DNA of 64,000 nucleotides from Colius striatus (GCF_028858725.1 NC_084768.1:910440-974439); one strand, 5' to 3'; shown: positions 1 through 13,321, counted from the stretch's first letter. The notes: generated from the letters alone by a model not told the origin. Program-made: numbers and translations.

Positions 1-174
1 ATCTCTGGGATTGATGTGACCTTGCAGAGGCAGCTGTTGGGATTTCAGCAGACATTTCCAGTTAAACCTGTGCTGACTGCTGCCCTGAGGTGCAGCTGGA
101 ACCCACTGCTGAGCTGCTTGATGAAGTGCACTTCTGCCCTGTCGTATATTATCATATGTAATTATATTTTCAAC

Positions 175-3100
175 TTCACAGCAAATCAGTAGCTCCTACT
201 CACTGTAGCAGCCATTCCGGCTCTTTTTTATGGCTCAGTAAAGGAGAGGGGAGTTTCCACAATTAAAACAAGAAGGTAAGATTCTACCAAGTCAGAAGTG
301 CACGGTGTATTCAATGGGTGGACTTCTTGGGATGCTTGCACAGTCTGTTTGAGTTTGTCTCTGACTGGGACGTGTAGTCTTGGAGAAAGGAGCAGGGCTC
401 AGAAGTGTGCTACCACCTGAACTCACTTGGATCATTGGTGCTGCAGGGCCCAGGTTGTGGTTTTGGGGTCAGTCTAGTTCCTGTGTGTATGAGCCAACAT
501 CCAGGCCTGACAAGGTAGTAGTGGTGAGGCACAGTAGAGCTGGAGCTCTTAGCCAGGCTGGTAATTTGTCTGCAGGGCCAAGTCCAAACTATGAAGGTGT
601 AAATATAGAGCACTGTGTGGAGAATTACTGCAAATCATTTGCCTTCCAAACCCCATGACTGAGCCCCTGTCTGAACTATTTTTTGGGTTACAGTTGGTGT
701 GTGTCCTTTTGTGATTGCCTCTCTCTCCATTTCTCTGCAAACCTGTGGTTCCCCTGAGAGTGCCCTGGTGGTGAAACACTCCTGGCCTGGCAAAGATGTA
801 GCTCAACACCTTCATGACATGCAGCTCCAAGTCAGCAGCAGCCTTGGTTTTGCAGCCTTTAGCAGAAAGGAACGTTTGCTACTGCCTTTGGGAATGCTGC
901 TCTCAGAGATAATTGAGAGAAGCAAGAATGGGCTTGTTCTGTAGAAGTGTGGACTGGCCAATTTGATCCTGCCAAGAGGGAATTGATGCTGCAGATGGGT
1001 GCAGACTTTGTGGTCCTTAGGAGAACAACGGCTTGGATTTAATTTGTTGACAGGGTAACTTGTATATTGGAACGGGCACGTGAAGGACCTGAGCTAACAC
1101 ATGCATTTGGCAGGATTGCAGGAGAAGCGTGGTGAGTCCTGAACTTTTGGAGTGATTTCTTCAGGCTGCACAAATGCACAGCAGAGCTTTGGCAGGGTGG
1201 TGAGTAAACCTTTAGTACTGACTTGGTTCCTTTTTCTGATCTTTAGGCCAGGGAATCATCTGTGTGAATCCAATCAATCAATTGGCTCTGTAGCATTCCT
1301 GGTAAGTTTGTTGTCCTGAAAGCAGATCAGAGGCAGACAAGTGGGGATCCCCATCTGAAACGAGTCTGAAAGCCTCAGTGCCCGAGTCTGCAAAGTCTCC
1401 CAAGAAAGGGTCTAAGCTTTCAAATGTAGAGGAAATGGTTGAAGTGTTCAGCCAGAAATCTGAGTCTTTGCCCTTGAAGCCACTTTAGAATGGAAGGAAA
1501 TCTGAAATGTTTTATCAAAGGGTTCCCTCTGATCAGAGGGAAAACTGAAGCTGGCAGCTGTGTGAAAGGTATGTTGGGTGAAAAAATGCTTTAGAAATCC
1601 AGATTTCTCTAGAGCAGCAAATCTTTGTCTCCTGTCAGCTGGCCTTTGCCTGGTGGGGTCAGTGCTGGTGAGGTCAAGAGCATGCAGCTGCCTCAGGGAG
1701 CTCGTGAAGTTTCAGGGCCCACAGGAGTAAGCTGAATTTTGCCAAACCCAGCAAAGGGTGTTGAGGTGCTGTGGGAATTGGCCATTGCTCTGTGTCTGTC
1801 TCTTGGCAAAGCTGAGGGGATGCCAGTGAGATGTCACCTTTGTCTGTGTCTCAGGAAATGCTGATGGATGGAGGTGGTCTGAAAGGCAGCAGCCTGGGAG
1901 CCGCTGCTGCTGCCTGTGCTCGCTGAGCATTTCTGCAGAGCAGGCTCCTGCCTGAACCACCCGCATGTGGACTCTGATCTGCGCTTGCCCAACTGGCCTG
2001 TGGGTTCCTAAAAGCTGCTGTGGAACAGAACTAGTTGGAGGAGGTGGAAAGAAGGAGATAATTTCAGAGTTTCTGCTCATGGCTGTGTTAATGACAACAG
2101 ATGGGGGAGAACTAAGGTTACAAGGCCATAGTTTGAAATTCCCAACTGAATTTCTCCCTGATCTGTGCTGTGAGCATTAAGTAAAGAGTAAGTGAGGAGC
2201 TCTGTCATTCAGAACTGCCCCAAGCACTCTGCTGGCCTCATTTGGAAGAACGTGGCCCCGTTGAAGAACCCAGAAGTAGGGTAACTGTGCTTTCAAAGGA
2301 AAAAATTCCCTGTGTCTAAACCACAATGCATCAGTGGATGCATCAGCACTCAACTGATAGGATGTGTGAATAGCCTGAAATCCAGATTTAGATGCATTTC
2401 AGGGGATTCTTTTCAAAGAGACAAATTCAAAGCTCATCAAATTTGTGTCTGCCAGTTTGTGAATGAGGCAGCTTTTGATCAAAGGCCCCAGTGTGGAAGG
2501 CTGATTTCCAAAGGCTTCCTTTGCTGTCTTTGGGTGTCATTTTGAACAAACTCAGTGGTCCTAGGGTTTCCTCCAAACAATAATTCACACTAAGCATCCC
2601 AAAAGGAAGTAGCCCACCAAAAGAAGAGCTTGGTTTGGGAGACAGCAGGTAGATGTACAATGGACAAGGTCATGTTGACCTTATGAAGAGTGAAATTGAG
2701 TAGTTTGGTGCATCATAGGCAGGCAATGGGAAGTGTCATGGCATGAATCAAAGTATCATTTGCAGATGGGAGGGCTCTGTTGATTTGCGGAGCTGCCCAG
2801 AATTAGTATCAAAGCTAACTCATCCTGACAAGGCTGTGTTGTAGCTGTGTGAGACTGTGCGATGGAACGTGCTCCCCAGAGGAGATTTCAGAAGAAGAGC
2901 CCTTTCAGTGGTACATTTCTGTTTTAGATGGGCAACCAATCATTCAGAGTTTGAAACTGCATTATAGGTACTTGAAGAAAGTTTCTTTTCAAGCAGCACT
3001 GATACCTGAAGTTGTACCAGCTGCTGAATTGTGGAAGTTGTCAGGATTGTCCTTTTTTGTACCCAGAGCAGGACAGGGTGTATGGTGCTGTACATTTCAG

Positions 3101-3630
3101 TAGGTGACACAGCATGCAGACAGTAACTAGAGATCTGTGCTAGTGGGTTGCATTATGTTATGGTTCAAATGCTTATATGGTGCCTGCTGCTAGGTTCTAT
3201 ACTTGGTTATGTGTTACAGCAGTGTGCAACAGAGAGTTATTTTCCAGAGGAAGCCACTGAGTGACTGATTATTCAGGTTACAGTGGTTTAGTCATAAGAG
3301 CTCTTTCCAATGGTGGAAGCCACTCCTTAAGCAGTGGGTACATGTGTGTGAGCAACCAAGACCAGGGAAGTGGAGGGACAGGCACATTGCACTAATTGCT
3401 TTGTAGTTCTAAAAGCTTTTTCTGGAATTTGGGTTATTAGTTATTGATTTGTTCCTGCAGCCACGGTGTGTTCCCTGCAGCCTTTCAAACCCTAAGAGTG
3501 AAGAGAAGCTGAAAACACCATGAAGTTTCCTCAATTTCTGCTGTCTAAGTAAAGACAGGAACCTGGTAGAAGTGGGACCAGGCCCTTTGGGGAGGTGCAT
3601 CTTATGCCATCAGGTGTGTGTGCTTTGCTG
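175..3630 (+). repeat. Dispersed low-copy repeat, long form
   Basis: Three blocks (about 180-360, 3140-3270 and 3420-3630) reappear in the same order, joined together, at 27920-28437. The intervening 2.8 kb is absent there. The match is by eye and is diverged (many substitutions and small indels), so this is an older duplication than the other repeats of the window. No coding potential is conserved between the copies. Confidence 0.65.
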
Positions 3631-5194
3631 TTCTTCAGAACAAGTCCATTCCAGACATTTTGGAAGGAAACCTGCCACTTGCACACTTCTGTGTGTCCCA
3701 GCCATTCCCAGACTGTGATGTACAGCGTCACTGTCTGGGGAGTTCTGAGGTCTCTTTGGGAATATTTGTCATGTGTGGAGCCAAAATAGCATTTATCAGC
3801 TTTCCAGCTGTTTCCCCTCACCTAAGAAAGCCTTTTCTGCTCCTTTTTGTGTAGGATAAGTATAACTTCAGGGCAGGAAGATGAGCGAATCCCTTTTCTG
3901 TGATGGTACAGTGGAAAAAAGGCAGGATCATGGACACCATGAATCTCCCAGCTGTAAAGCATTGCAGAATTCTACAGAAAAAGAGCTGTGTGCAGACAGA
4001 AACACATCTGTGCCGTCTTTCTAACTCCCAGATATGTCGCACTGGTGCTGTCAAAGTTGCTGGCATCCATTTCAGTTCTTTGCTGCATTACTGGTTGCAG
4101 CCAGTAACTCTAACACTTGTCTGACTCCATTTGTGTACTGAACTGAATCATTTGAGCTCTGCAGGCATTTAATACATTGTAAATATGATGAAATTGTTGG
4201 AAACAGCAGCTGCTTGGCTGTAGGAGCCCAAGTTGCAGTTTCTTTCATTCATGTGCTGTGCTTGGTCTGGGGTGCTTTATTCTGACCTGTTGCATCTAAT
4301 TTCTTCACACAGGTGCTGACTTTGATCACATTATGGAGAGAGGCTGTGAACTTGACCTCCTTCCATCCCAGAGTGGATCATGGTTGTGTGCTTCCCTGCT
4401 GGCTGCTCTGAGGAAACTCACCTCCACAGGCTGTACGATGTGACCTGGATGCTCAAATCCAAACACAAGGACAACTTGATATGGACTGGACCAGTCTGTT
4501 GTGCTACATCGTCTTCTGTCCTGCAGGAAGACCACAGATGCCATTGTAAGCCAATATCCCACCTAGACTGTCATAAACCAGAAGTCACCTGAGCTCATCT
4601 GAAGCCTCTTGGGTGCAGCTTTACAGCTCGGCAAGCAAGAGGGAGATTTTCAGTAGCGTGTTCAGCCCTTAGGCAAGGACAGCTGTGAAAAGCCCTTTTG
4701 TGCTGGTGGCACTGCAGTCTCTGTGGCTTCAGAATAAGTGCACTGGCAGTTTTCCTTGTGTCTACTGTCTGCTTGGAAACATGATCTAAAAGGGAGGATA
4801 CTGTTGGGTGTGCTGTCCAGCTCTTTTCCATTAACTAGAGTGATACATTTTCTCTTGCTGTTCAGTGTTCTGTGGGCATTTCAGTTGGAGGCAAATCTCT
4901 CACGAGCTCCATGTGCAGATTCATTTCTTTTCAAGTGCTGTCCCAAACTGTTGAACCTCCTGTGCTGTTTTCTGTCTAGTGCATCTAAATCCTTTGGCAT
5001 GTCTTGGCTCAGCTTATTGTATGAAGGTATATTTAGAACAGGGATGCTATTTTCTTTCCTCTTCCCTGCTACTGGGTGTTTAGTCAGTGTGTGTAAACCA
5101 TTAGAATTAAATGCAGGGCTTCGGGAGCAGGAATTTGACCCATGGTGGACATGAGTTTCTGGAGAGCTTCCCCTAGTGATTTAAAATACATTCT

Positions 5195-5640
5195 TTTCCG
5201 CTTAGAGACAGAGGTGTCACAGATGCATTACCAGCTGTTGTCCTCAAGATGTGCTTGTAATCCTTGTAACGTGGTCTGTTGTCCTCAGCAAGCCACCTGC
5301 TTGCTCTTGGTTCCCCTTCTTCAGGCTGTAGAGCTCAAGACATCAGGAGTTTGAGGGTGACCTGTATGTCGAGGCCTACTGGTTCAAATCCACCTCTTCT
5401 CGGGGACCTTTCCTGTGCAACAGCAGTGCTTTGGTATCTGTGAAATGAGCTCATAGTTCCAGCCCAGTCCAGTTCCCCTCAATAGCTGTTTGTATGACAA
5501 GAGCCTGTTCTATGGCAGGTCTGGTTTAAGGTGCACCCCCTCTAAGTGGGATTGCAGTCAGTTGCTCTTGCCACACGAGGCTGTGTGAGGCTTTTGGGTT
5601 TGTTGCAGTTTTGCTCTTTCTATTCCAGTGAGTGCTTTGG
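5195..5640 (+). repeat. Inverted partner of 46198-46596
   Basis: About 400 bases match the reverse complement of 46198-46596, including the block around 5210-5240 and the one around 5430-5620. At 46 kb the block lies just upstream of the RBBP6-like remnant. I looked for the matching RBBP6 exons after 5640 and saw none. Confidence 0.65.
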
Positions 5641-8600
5641 AAATGGTCTGGCCTGGTCAAAAGAAATTGTGATGCCATGTTCTGCAATGGTTTTTCTGCA
5701 GATGTGTGAGATCCCCTGGCAAAGCACAGCCAGGCTGAGCTCATTGTTCATCCCTCTTTTGCTTCTCGTGTCTCAAAGAGCCCATCAGCCTGCTCAAGAG
5801 CAGTGAGTGTAGGAGAGAGATGTGTAGAGCAGCAACTCCCATCCTCCACCCAGCTCCCAAAAAAGACAAGCCATGGAGCAGATCTGCTGAAGCTGATGGG
5901 AACAGTTTGACCTTTTTGTTGGGTCAGGGTCCCAGCTGGCACAGAGTATACTGCACATTTCTTACCCAACTGTTCTCCCCCCAGATTTGTGTGTGTGTTC
6001 AACTGTTGCCACTGGAGTGAGCAGTGAGGACAGAGCAGGGGAATGATACACCCAAGGAATTGGGTGAGTGCATTGTTGCCTCTTTGAGTCTCAGATTGTT
6101 ATGAAGAGTATGAACGAAAAAGCATAAGTGTGCCACTTGCTGCAATGGTAGAAGGTTGTACTTTGACCAGACCAGAGTCCTGTACAGAGAGATGGAAGCG
6201 TGTCTGTAGCTGACAGGAATGTTTTTCTCTGTCAATCCCATCTATGCCGAGACACGTTGTTTGAGTCTGGTGCAGGTACAACAGGGCCAGCACAGCACGT
6301 GAACTTGGTGCATGGGATTCACAGTGTTCTCACTGACTGCTGGAACCTCTGTTTCTTTTTTCTGTACCCTCCTGCCTTCCTCTGCTGAAGTGCCAAAGAG
6401 CCACAGCAGAGCCATTCTGGGCACAGAAGGGAAGAGAAGGTGTTTTCCTGAGTATGTTGCTCCTTCCTTGTGCCTTTTAAGCGTTGTGGGGGTGTGATGC
6501 CAAACAGCATGACAGGCCTATTTGAAACATTCTCTCCCTTGGTGGCTCAGGGCAGAGGAAACAAAGCCAGAACTGATGATTTGACTGCTTCAGTGACCTT
6601 CTAGCCTGGCATCCTTTGCACCTCCTGTACAGCCCTGGAGTCACGGCTAGGCAGTGACTGCCATTTCTGTAAGTGTTGCTTCTGTTTGGAAAAGCCAAGA
6701 AATGTGTATTTCACTGAGACAACTCCCCAGTGGCACTCCCAGGAGATCATGGCAAGTATCCTTTTGCAGCCTGAGCTGCTGGGCTTTGTTACAATTGATT
6801 ACAGTGTGGCTTTGGCACCTGCCTGTTTGAAATATGCCTTCCAGTTGACTGGAGAAGGGAGGAGGTGCTTTGCCTCAGGCAGGAAACTGCCTGAAGGTGT
6901 GGAAAGGGAAGGTGTCAGTGGAAGAAACACTCTGGTCTGACCTGTGAGTGCTGGAGTTGATAGAGAGGTGCTTCTTGCTTTTCTTTTTCCTTCCAAATAT
7001 CTTGGCATATTTCAAGCAGTAACCTGCTGGATTTCCATGAAAACCTGAAACTGGGCTAACATGGTGCCTGTGTCTGTTTGACAGCACTGGTCACACTCTG
7101 AGGAGATGTGCTAGGAAGAAATTCTTTGGTGATAAAGTTTTAGCTTTACTGCAGCCATCCCAAAGGAAAGTCTTTAACTGGTTTCTAATTGGTACCAATA
7201 AGAAATGTCTCTGGGTGCTGTCACAGGGACAAGAACAGGCACTCTAGAGCAGATCTCCTACTGGGGATCTATTCTGATAACAGAGAAGCAGTTGGAGGTT
7301 TGCCTGAACAAGGGGTGCAGATTTACACCCTTTGTGTTTAGAAACTTCAGATGCAGTGTGGCTGTGCTGTCGTGTTTGCTTTGCTGAGCCATTTCCCAGC
7401 TTGCATTCCCAGCTCCCCCCTGCACTGACACCGAGGGGCCGGTTCTGTGCAGAGCCACGTTGGGGATCACACGGAGGGACTGTTTGGAGTTGTGTCAGGG
7501 CCGTGTTTGTGCTCATGGCAGAACACGTGCAGCCCAAACCTGCCGTGTTCCACTGACTAAGCAGGCTGCAGCAACAGGACATGTCAGGGGTTGCGAGTTC
7601 CCTGTGCATGCAGGACAGCAGGAAGCTGATGGGAGGAGCAGCCAAAGCTACACTTTGCCTTTCTGGCTGGAGGGAAGGACACCCGTGCTGTTGCTGTCTA
7701 AAGCACCCTCTGAGATACAGGCTCTACTTGAGCCCTTGGCACTGAGGGCAAGCCTTGCACATCTGGCTGCCCAGGAAACCACGAGATGCTGAAGAGCAGC
7801 TAGCTCTAAGCAAAAGGAACCACAAGGCAAGAAGTATTGTCAGGGCAGGCAAATGCCAGCACAGGCACCTGAGCTGTGCCAACAGCAGCTGCTCAACACA
7901 ATCCCAGAGGCTGCTGTGGAAATGACAGCCCCAAGGTGGTGGCAGGCAGCCAGGGGGCCACTGTCCTGCTGGGGAGCTGTCCCAGCTGGAGCCTGAGGGA
8001 TGGGAAAGTGTTTTTGAGCTGTCCCCACGGTGGTTCTCCCCTCTTTTGGAAAGGATCTCACCATCCAGTGTCCTCAAGGGTAGGACCAACCTTGTCCAAG
8101 AAAACATAGAGCCTAAAGAAAAGGAGTCTGTGACGTTTCTTAGGGGGGATCCAAATGCTGATGTTTTTCCCCCCTGGGATGTCATTCTGTTGTGTGACTT
8201 TCCTTTTGTTCATGGAAGTAGAACAGTAACAGTCTCACTGAGTTCTGCTCTCCTGCAGGCCCGGCTGCTTCACTGCCTGGCTGTCCTCAGGCACCCGAGG
8301 CGCTCGACTCAGCTCAGTTAATCACTCTGTTCATGGCAGAACATTCCAGAAAGTGTGTCCCTTAGAGCTGGTAGAAACCATCCCCAAAGGGCAGTGTGTA
8401 AAGGGTTAATGACCTTCCAGATTCCAGATTCCTGATATTAGCAAGAAGAAAGCGCTTGTGTTCTTTCTCTGAACAGAGTGAAAGATGAGATTCGGGAAAA
8501 AGGAAGAGAAAATCGTTTGGTTTCCAGTTTCCTTTGGATAAGACAGAACCAACTCTCCTGTCTGTTCTGGATCCTTCTGCCAGACTCATTCTTTCTTTGC

Positions 8601-10506
8601 CCTAGAGGTTTATGAGCCTGACTTGCTTATTCCAGAAGGATTTACTCTCTAGGACTGCCTTTGAATCCCATCTGCTACTACTGGGCCTTCTTCTGGGTGT
8701 TTGGTAGTGTCCTTGGGAGACTCTTGTCCTTGTTTCAGGTGGGACGTGCTTACAGTTGCCTGATGTGTTTTTCCCAGTCACTCATGATCTTCCCAGCAGG
8801 ACAGATTTCTTTGTCTCACCCAATATAATGATTCTGGATCCATCCCAGTTTGTGCTGAGTGTTCTTGTACTAAACCAAACTGGGACAGATCTTCCTGAGG
8901 CTTTTCTTTGCCAGACTGAGGGATGTTTTCCAGCAGCTCTGCCTGTGCTGGAGTTCCCAACCTTTGTGGTGTTCAGCATCTCTGAGGCGTTTCAGTCCTG
9001 TTTGGACACTGGGCTTGGGCACAGGTTGGTCACTGGCTCAGGCTGCTTCAGTGATGTCTCAGCTTCTTGCTTGCATGTAAAGCAGAGAGGAATGGCCAGG
9101 GTCCTTTGATAACACTGAGGGTGTTTTCAGAAGGGGCAAGGACTTGCTGCGAGGTTTTAAATCCCTTTTTCTGCACAGGTCTGCCTCCAGTCTGTCCCAC
9201 AGTGCGTCCAGAAACAGGCAGACAGCTCCTCCAAGCAGATGTAGGCTGCTGGAGAGTGGTACACTACAACAGAGTTTCCACTGGCTGTGTTTGGCACATG
9301 GTGTGCTCTCTGCTTCCTGGGCAGCATCAGTGTTGTGTTGGTTTGTTGTGCTTTCTGCTTGTGGTGTTGTGCTTTCTGCTAATGCTGTCTTTGTATTGCA
9401 GGCTGTGCTGAGAAGGGAAAGCATTGGCTTGTGCCCTGTCCTGAGAGCTCATTTCCACGTGGTCAGCACAGGATCCACGTAGGTGTGTGGTAACGGCCCC
9501 TGTGTCTCTGCAGGATGGGCTCCTGCCATCCTGCTGCCAGCAGCAGTTGTTGTGTGTTGCCTGTGTCAATGTAGAGATCATGAGCAATTAGAGAAAGCAT
9601 ACACAGGCAATAACACTGAAGGGAGGCAGCAGGGCAGCAGCCAATGCCCGTATTTCAAGCTCTCTGTACAAGAGCACAGATGAAGTACAGCAAAGGATGC
9701 AAATACTTGTGCAAGTCACATAGGCTGCCCATAGAGTACTTAATTCTTCCTGCACTGCAGCTGCCAAACTCAGCGTCCCTGTCCAAGTGCAGAGAATTGA
9801 TGTGTCTCTGTCAGAGCTCCCCATTTGGTCTCTGAGTCCTCATTCCTGTGCCCTGTGTGAAAAAGCAGGGAGAAGATGGTGAGGCTGAGTGATATTTGCC
9901 AGTCTGCAGCTTGTCCTGCTGCCCTGGCTGGGACAGCTGCCCTCTCATCTTCATATGGCCTCAGTGTTTCTGCTCTTAGCTTTTTTCTGCTCGGCAAAGT
10001 CTGCTCCCCACCAGGCTTTCATGGAATGAGTGCTGGAATGGGACCTGTGCCAGGGTGCTCTTTAACACAGAGCATGAGTGCTAAATGAATAGATGAGCCC
10101 TGTTCTGTGGAGCATGGAAGGTGTAGGCAGGAGCCTGTCAAGTCTTTGGAGACTGTCATCCTGTGGTGCTGGAATGGGTGAGAGACATGCACGTGGCTGC
10201 CACCTCGTATTGCTGTGTCCCTGCTCAGATCCTGCACAGCCAGTGCACACAGAGAGTGTCCACAGAGAGTGCCCACACACCCTGTGTGTTGCTCATCCAA
10301 AGCATTTCCCTGTGGCCTTTGCTACTGTAATTCTCTGGCCCAAGCCACTGGCTGTAGAGCACTCTGCTGCAAAGGTGATGGCTGCCCCTGCCGTGTCTGT
10401 AGCTTTTGGTGGGTTCTTGGGGTGCCCCAGCCCTGTCTGCCTGCTCATCCTGGCAGGAAAGGCAGGGAGTGATGAACCGTGGTGAGAGAGCTGCTCCAAG
10501 GAGTCC

Positions 10507-10880
10507 CAGAATCCCAGAGTGGTGGGGGTGGGAAGGGACCTATAGAGATTATAAAGCCCAACCCTCTGCTAAAGCAGATCCACCAAGATCAGGCCACACA
10601 GGGACGTGTCCAGGTGAGTTTGTAAAGGCACCTGAGAAGGAGCCTCCAGCCCCTCACTGGGCAGCCTGGGCCAGGGCTCCCTCACCTCACACTCAAAAGC
10701 TTTTCCTTGTGTTTATGTAGAACTATTTGTGTTCCAGCTTTTGCCCGTTACCCCTTGTCCTGTCACTGGAGACAGCAGCAAAAAGTGCCATCCCATCCTC
10801 TTGAAATCCTGGTAAGTGCTGATGAGATCTCCCCTCAGTCTTCTGTCGGCTGAACAGTCCCTGGTCCCGCAGCCAAGGTC
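10507..10880 (-). mobile_element. CR1 LINE 3' fragment
   Basis: The segment opens with the complement of the CR1 3' tail (CCCAGAATCCCAGAG) and continues with the typical GGTGGGGGTGGGAAGGGACC block, the 'CCAACCCTCTGCTAAAGC' block and the 'CCCCTTGTCCTGTCACTGG' block. The element therefore lies on the minus strand. It is a 5'-truncated, old copy and is shared with the duplicate at 53309-53700. Confidence 0.85.
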
Positions 10881-11562
10881 TGCCTGTCATGGTGATGGTG
10901 TGTGTGAAAGAACAGTTGCAGAGGCCTTGTCTGAGAAGGCAGCTACTCTGAGAGGTCCTTGGCATAAAGCAAGTTCCCTTCCCTTGTAAATATGCAAAGG
11001 AGCATCTGGGATGACAGGAGAGTCACCCCTGAATGAACACAAAGTGAGTCCCAGCTCCCACGCCTGCAGCAGAAAGCTCCATCCCTCCCAGCAGGGTTGG
11101 AGGGCAGGTCTGCACCTTGAGCAAAGCTCCCTGAGCAGGGAGGAACAACAGCAGCTCAGTCCTCCTGAAAGCCTCTGCAGGTTACTGCTGGGTCACACCC
11201 AAGCAGGAAATGTCAGGCTGGAGCAGGGAGTGGGGGCTGTGCAGGAGATGTTGCTGTAGCTCTTGTTCCTCAGACACTTTCTAGAAATGGGGGGGGTCAG
11301 AATATGGCCCAACAAACCAAACATCTCTTCCCTAAATGTTCATTGCTGGTAGAGCAAATACCTCTTCATGCAATCTGATCAGGTGCTCAGTTTGTCACCT
11401 GCACGTGGAGTTTTCTGTTTCCTCCTCAATGTTTTCTTTGTCCGCAGTTGCTGACATGACCCTGCACCTCAGGCCCTGTGGCCATATCAGCTTCTTGCTG
11501 ACATCCCTGTGACCCGGGTGATGGTGGTGATGAGCACTCTGGCAATGTTTCCCTTCCAACAG

Positions 11563-11825
11563 GCTGAGCTCATTGGAGCCTGACCCACAAGCTGGAGACC
11601 CTGAAGGAAGCCAGGGAGAGCCTGATGGACAAAATGAAGAGGAGTCGTGATCTTGGGGAGGAGCTGGAGCTCTTGATCAGCAAGCTCTGCAGCCCCAAGG
11701 AGTTGGCCAAGTACCAGATGTTCACTGGTGCTTTGGAGGTGGTGGTGACACTCTGGCCGAAGCTCTCAGGACGCCTGGCTCGTGTGGAGCCCCTTCTGAG
11801 CAGCCTGGGGGAGATGCCCCAGCGC
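11563..11825 (+). pseudogene. SHROOM-like: SHROOM-family ASD2 exon fragment, frameshifted
   Basis: After an acceptor-like CCAACAG the plus strand encodes a stretch recognisable as the start of the Apx/Shroom ASD2 domain, the Rho-kinase-binding coiled coil of SHROOM proteins. Landmarks are EARESLMDKM, LISKLCSP(K)EL, KYQMFTGALE and SGRLARVE, in family order. The family's preceding ELI motif is present but in another frame: GAG CTC ATT GGA GCC is followed directly by TGA, and the ASD2 frame resumes one base off. A single-base deletion therefore breaks the exon. The C-terminal half of ASD2 was not found in the next 3 kb. The fragment is probably a relic of a duplicated SHROOM gene. Which member is uncertain. 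Confidence 0.7.
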
Positions 11826-12474
11826 AGAGCCGGTCGGTGTCTGCACAGCCCCGGCGTCTCGGCCTGTGTCAGGGTGCAGGGCAGCAGCAGACCCGAGGCC
11901 ATGCTGCTGTGAGCTGGGCCCTGCAAAGGCTCACAGGCAGGCAGGTGGCTCAGTGCTTCTGTGCAAGCAGCAGAAGAGGCGCTTCTGACCCTGGGAATCT
12001 CCATCCCAGCTTGTAGAAATGTCTCAGGTGCTGCAGGTGTTGCCTCAAACACAGGGTGTCTGGCTGGGACATCAGTCTGTGGGAAAAGTGGTTTGACCCC
12101 AAACCTGTCTTTATGGGCTTCCCTTCCAGCTGCACCTCATCCCTCTGAAGATCATCCCATCCCCACAAAGTCCCCCTCAGGCATCAGAGTATCCCTGCTC
12201 ACCTCAGAGCCAAACACTTCCAGCAGCTGCCTGCCTGGGACACAGCATCAGCATCAGCATTGTCCCAGGAACTGTCTTGGAGTGGAAATGGCAAGAGTTC
12301 CTGAAATCGGTGGAGCCTTTGGAGGAGGAGAGACAGCCTGGTAAGGAGGGAGTCACAGCAAATGAGGGGATCAGCCCTGAGCTGGGGCTGTGACATTCCC
12401 TAAACTGGGGCTGAGCCTGAGTGGAGACACAACCCTGGCTGCTGAGCATCCCCTTGGGTGAGCATTACAGCTGC

Positions 12475-12925
12475 GTTGGGCTTAGAGTCCTTCTGGGCTT
12501 TAGGTTAAATCCTGTCTGTTTAGGGTTAGGACTGGGTTGGAATCCCATGGGGGCTTTGACCGGGTCAGGATGAGGTTAAATCTGTCTGTTTATGGTTAGG
12601 CCTGGGTTTGTACTCCCTGGGATTAGGGCTGGTGTAGGATGAATTGAACTGCTGTATACGTAGGGTTAGGACTAGGTTAGGATGTTGGGGTTTCAGCTAG
12701 GTTAGGCTGAGTTCAAATCCTGCCCATTTAGGACTACGAATGGTGAATGCTTAAAGCACTGCTGGGTTTTGGGCTGGTTCAGTGTTAAGTGATGTGAGAC
12801 TGATTTCAGGTTTAAGCTGGTTTTAAGACCCTATTGAGGTTTCATTTCCAGGATAACTTAAGGTGTGTATATTTCAGGCTCTGTCTGTGTGAGGGTCAGG
12901 ATCCTGGTTGGGCTTGGTTAGGGTT
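12475..12925 (+). repeat. Degenerate telomere-like minisatellite
   Basis: Units of about 65-70 bases each carry GGGTTAGG or GGTTAGG cores, for example near 12522, 12594, 12664, 12700 and 12921. The intervening text is similar from unit to unit (CTGTCTGTTTAGGGTTAGG, then TCAGGATGAGGTTAAAT). The same array lies at about 55330-55790 in copy B. It resembles a decayed interstitial telomeric or subtelomeric repeat. No gene is visible in it. Confidence 0.65.
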
Positions 12926-13320
12926 AGGTGAAGTCTGTGCTTCCAGCAGAAGCATCCTGAGCTTGGTGCCATCAGCACTGTGCAAGGAACAAGGCTGTCA
13001 GGATCAGTCCCTGCTGGAGAGCTGGTACCCAAATACGTTGCTCTTCTTCAGCACATCAGCCCTGTAGCTGTGCTGGGGTGTGGGTGAGCGACCACAGGGC
13101 GGTTAATGGGGACTGTCCTTTGCCCTTGTCTTGAAGCCAGGTCCCTAGTGGAACATGACCCTGACAACAGACAGCAAGGGCTGGTTGGGCTTTAGGAGCT
13201 CGTTAGATAGTTGTAGTTTGGCTTTTTGAGTGTTGTTAAAGAAGGCAGAAGATGGAGTGTAATCCTTCAGAGCACTGCAAGTTTTGCCATGCCAACCCCC
13301 ATTGCTTGCTCTGAGAGCAG

Positions 13321-13321
<1 letters not shown>

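Larger units (their letters stand above)
1..9616. other. No recognisable gene; intergenic or intronic DNA
   Basis: I read both strands for conserved domains, runs of exons with splice sites, RNA genes and repeats and found no protein family I can name. Open frames here are short (at most about 138 codons) and low in complexity. Parts of the block recur elsewhere: pieces of 175-3630 in a collapsed form at 27920-28437, and 5195-5640 inverted at 46198-46596. It may be intronic or intergenic sequence of older duplicated genes. Confidence 0.6.
9617..13018 (+). repeat. Segmental duplication, copy A (partner 52453-55880)
   Basis: The sequence runs in direct orientation and with high identity against 52453-55880, starting at the shared GAAGGGAGGCAGCAGG and ending after the shared GAGGCTGTCAGG near 13000. 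Copy A lacks the 475-base LTR present in copy B at 54105-54579. It keeps about 290 bases (near 11740-12030) that are deleted in copy B. It contains a CR1, a SHROOM-like fragment and a telomere-like repeat. Confidence 0.9.
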
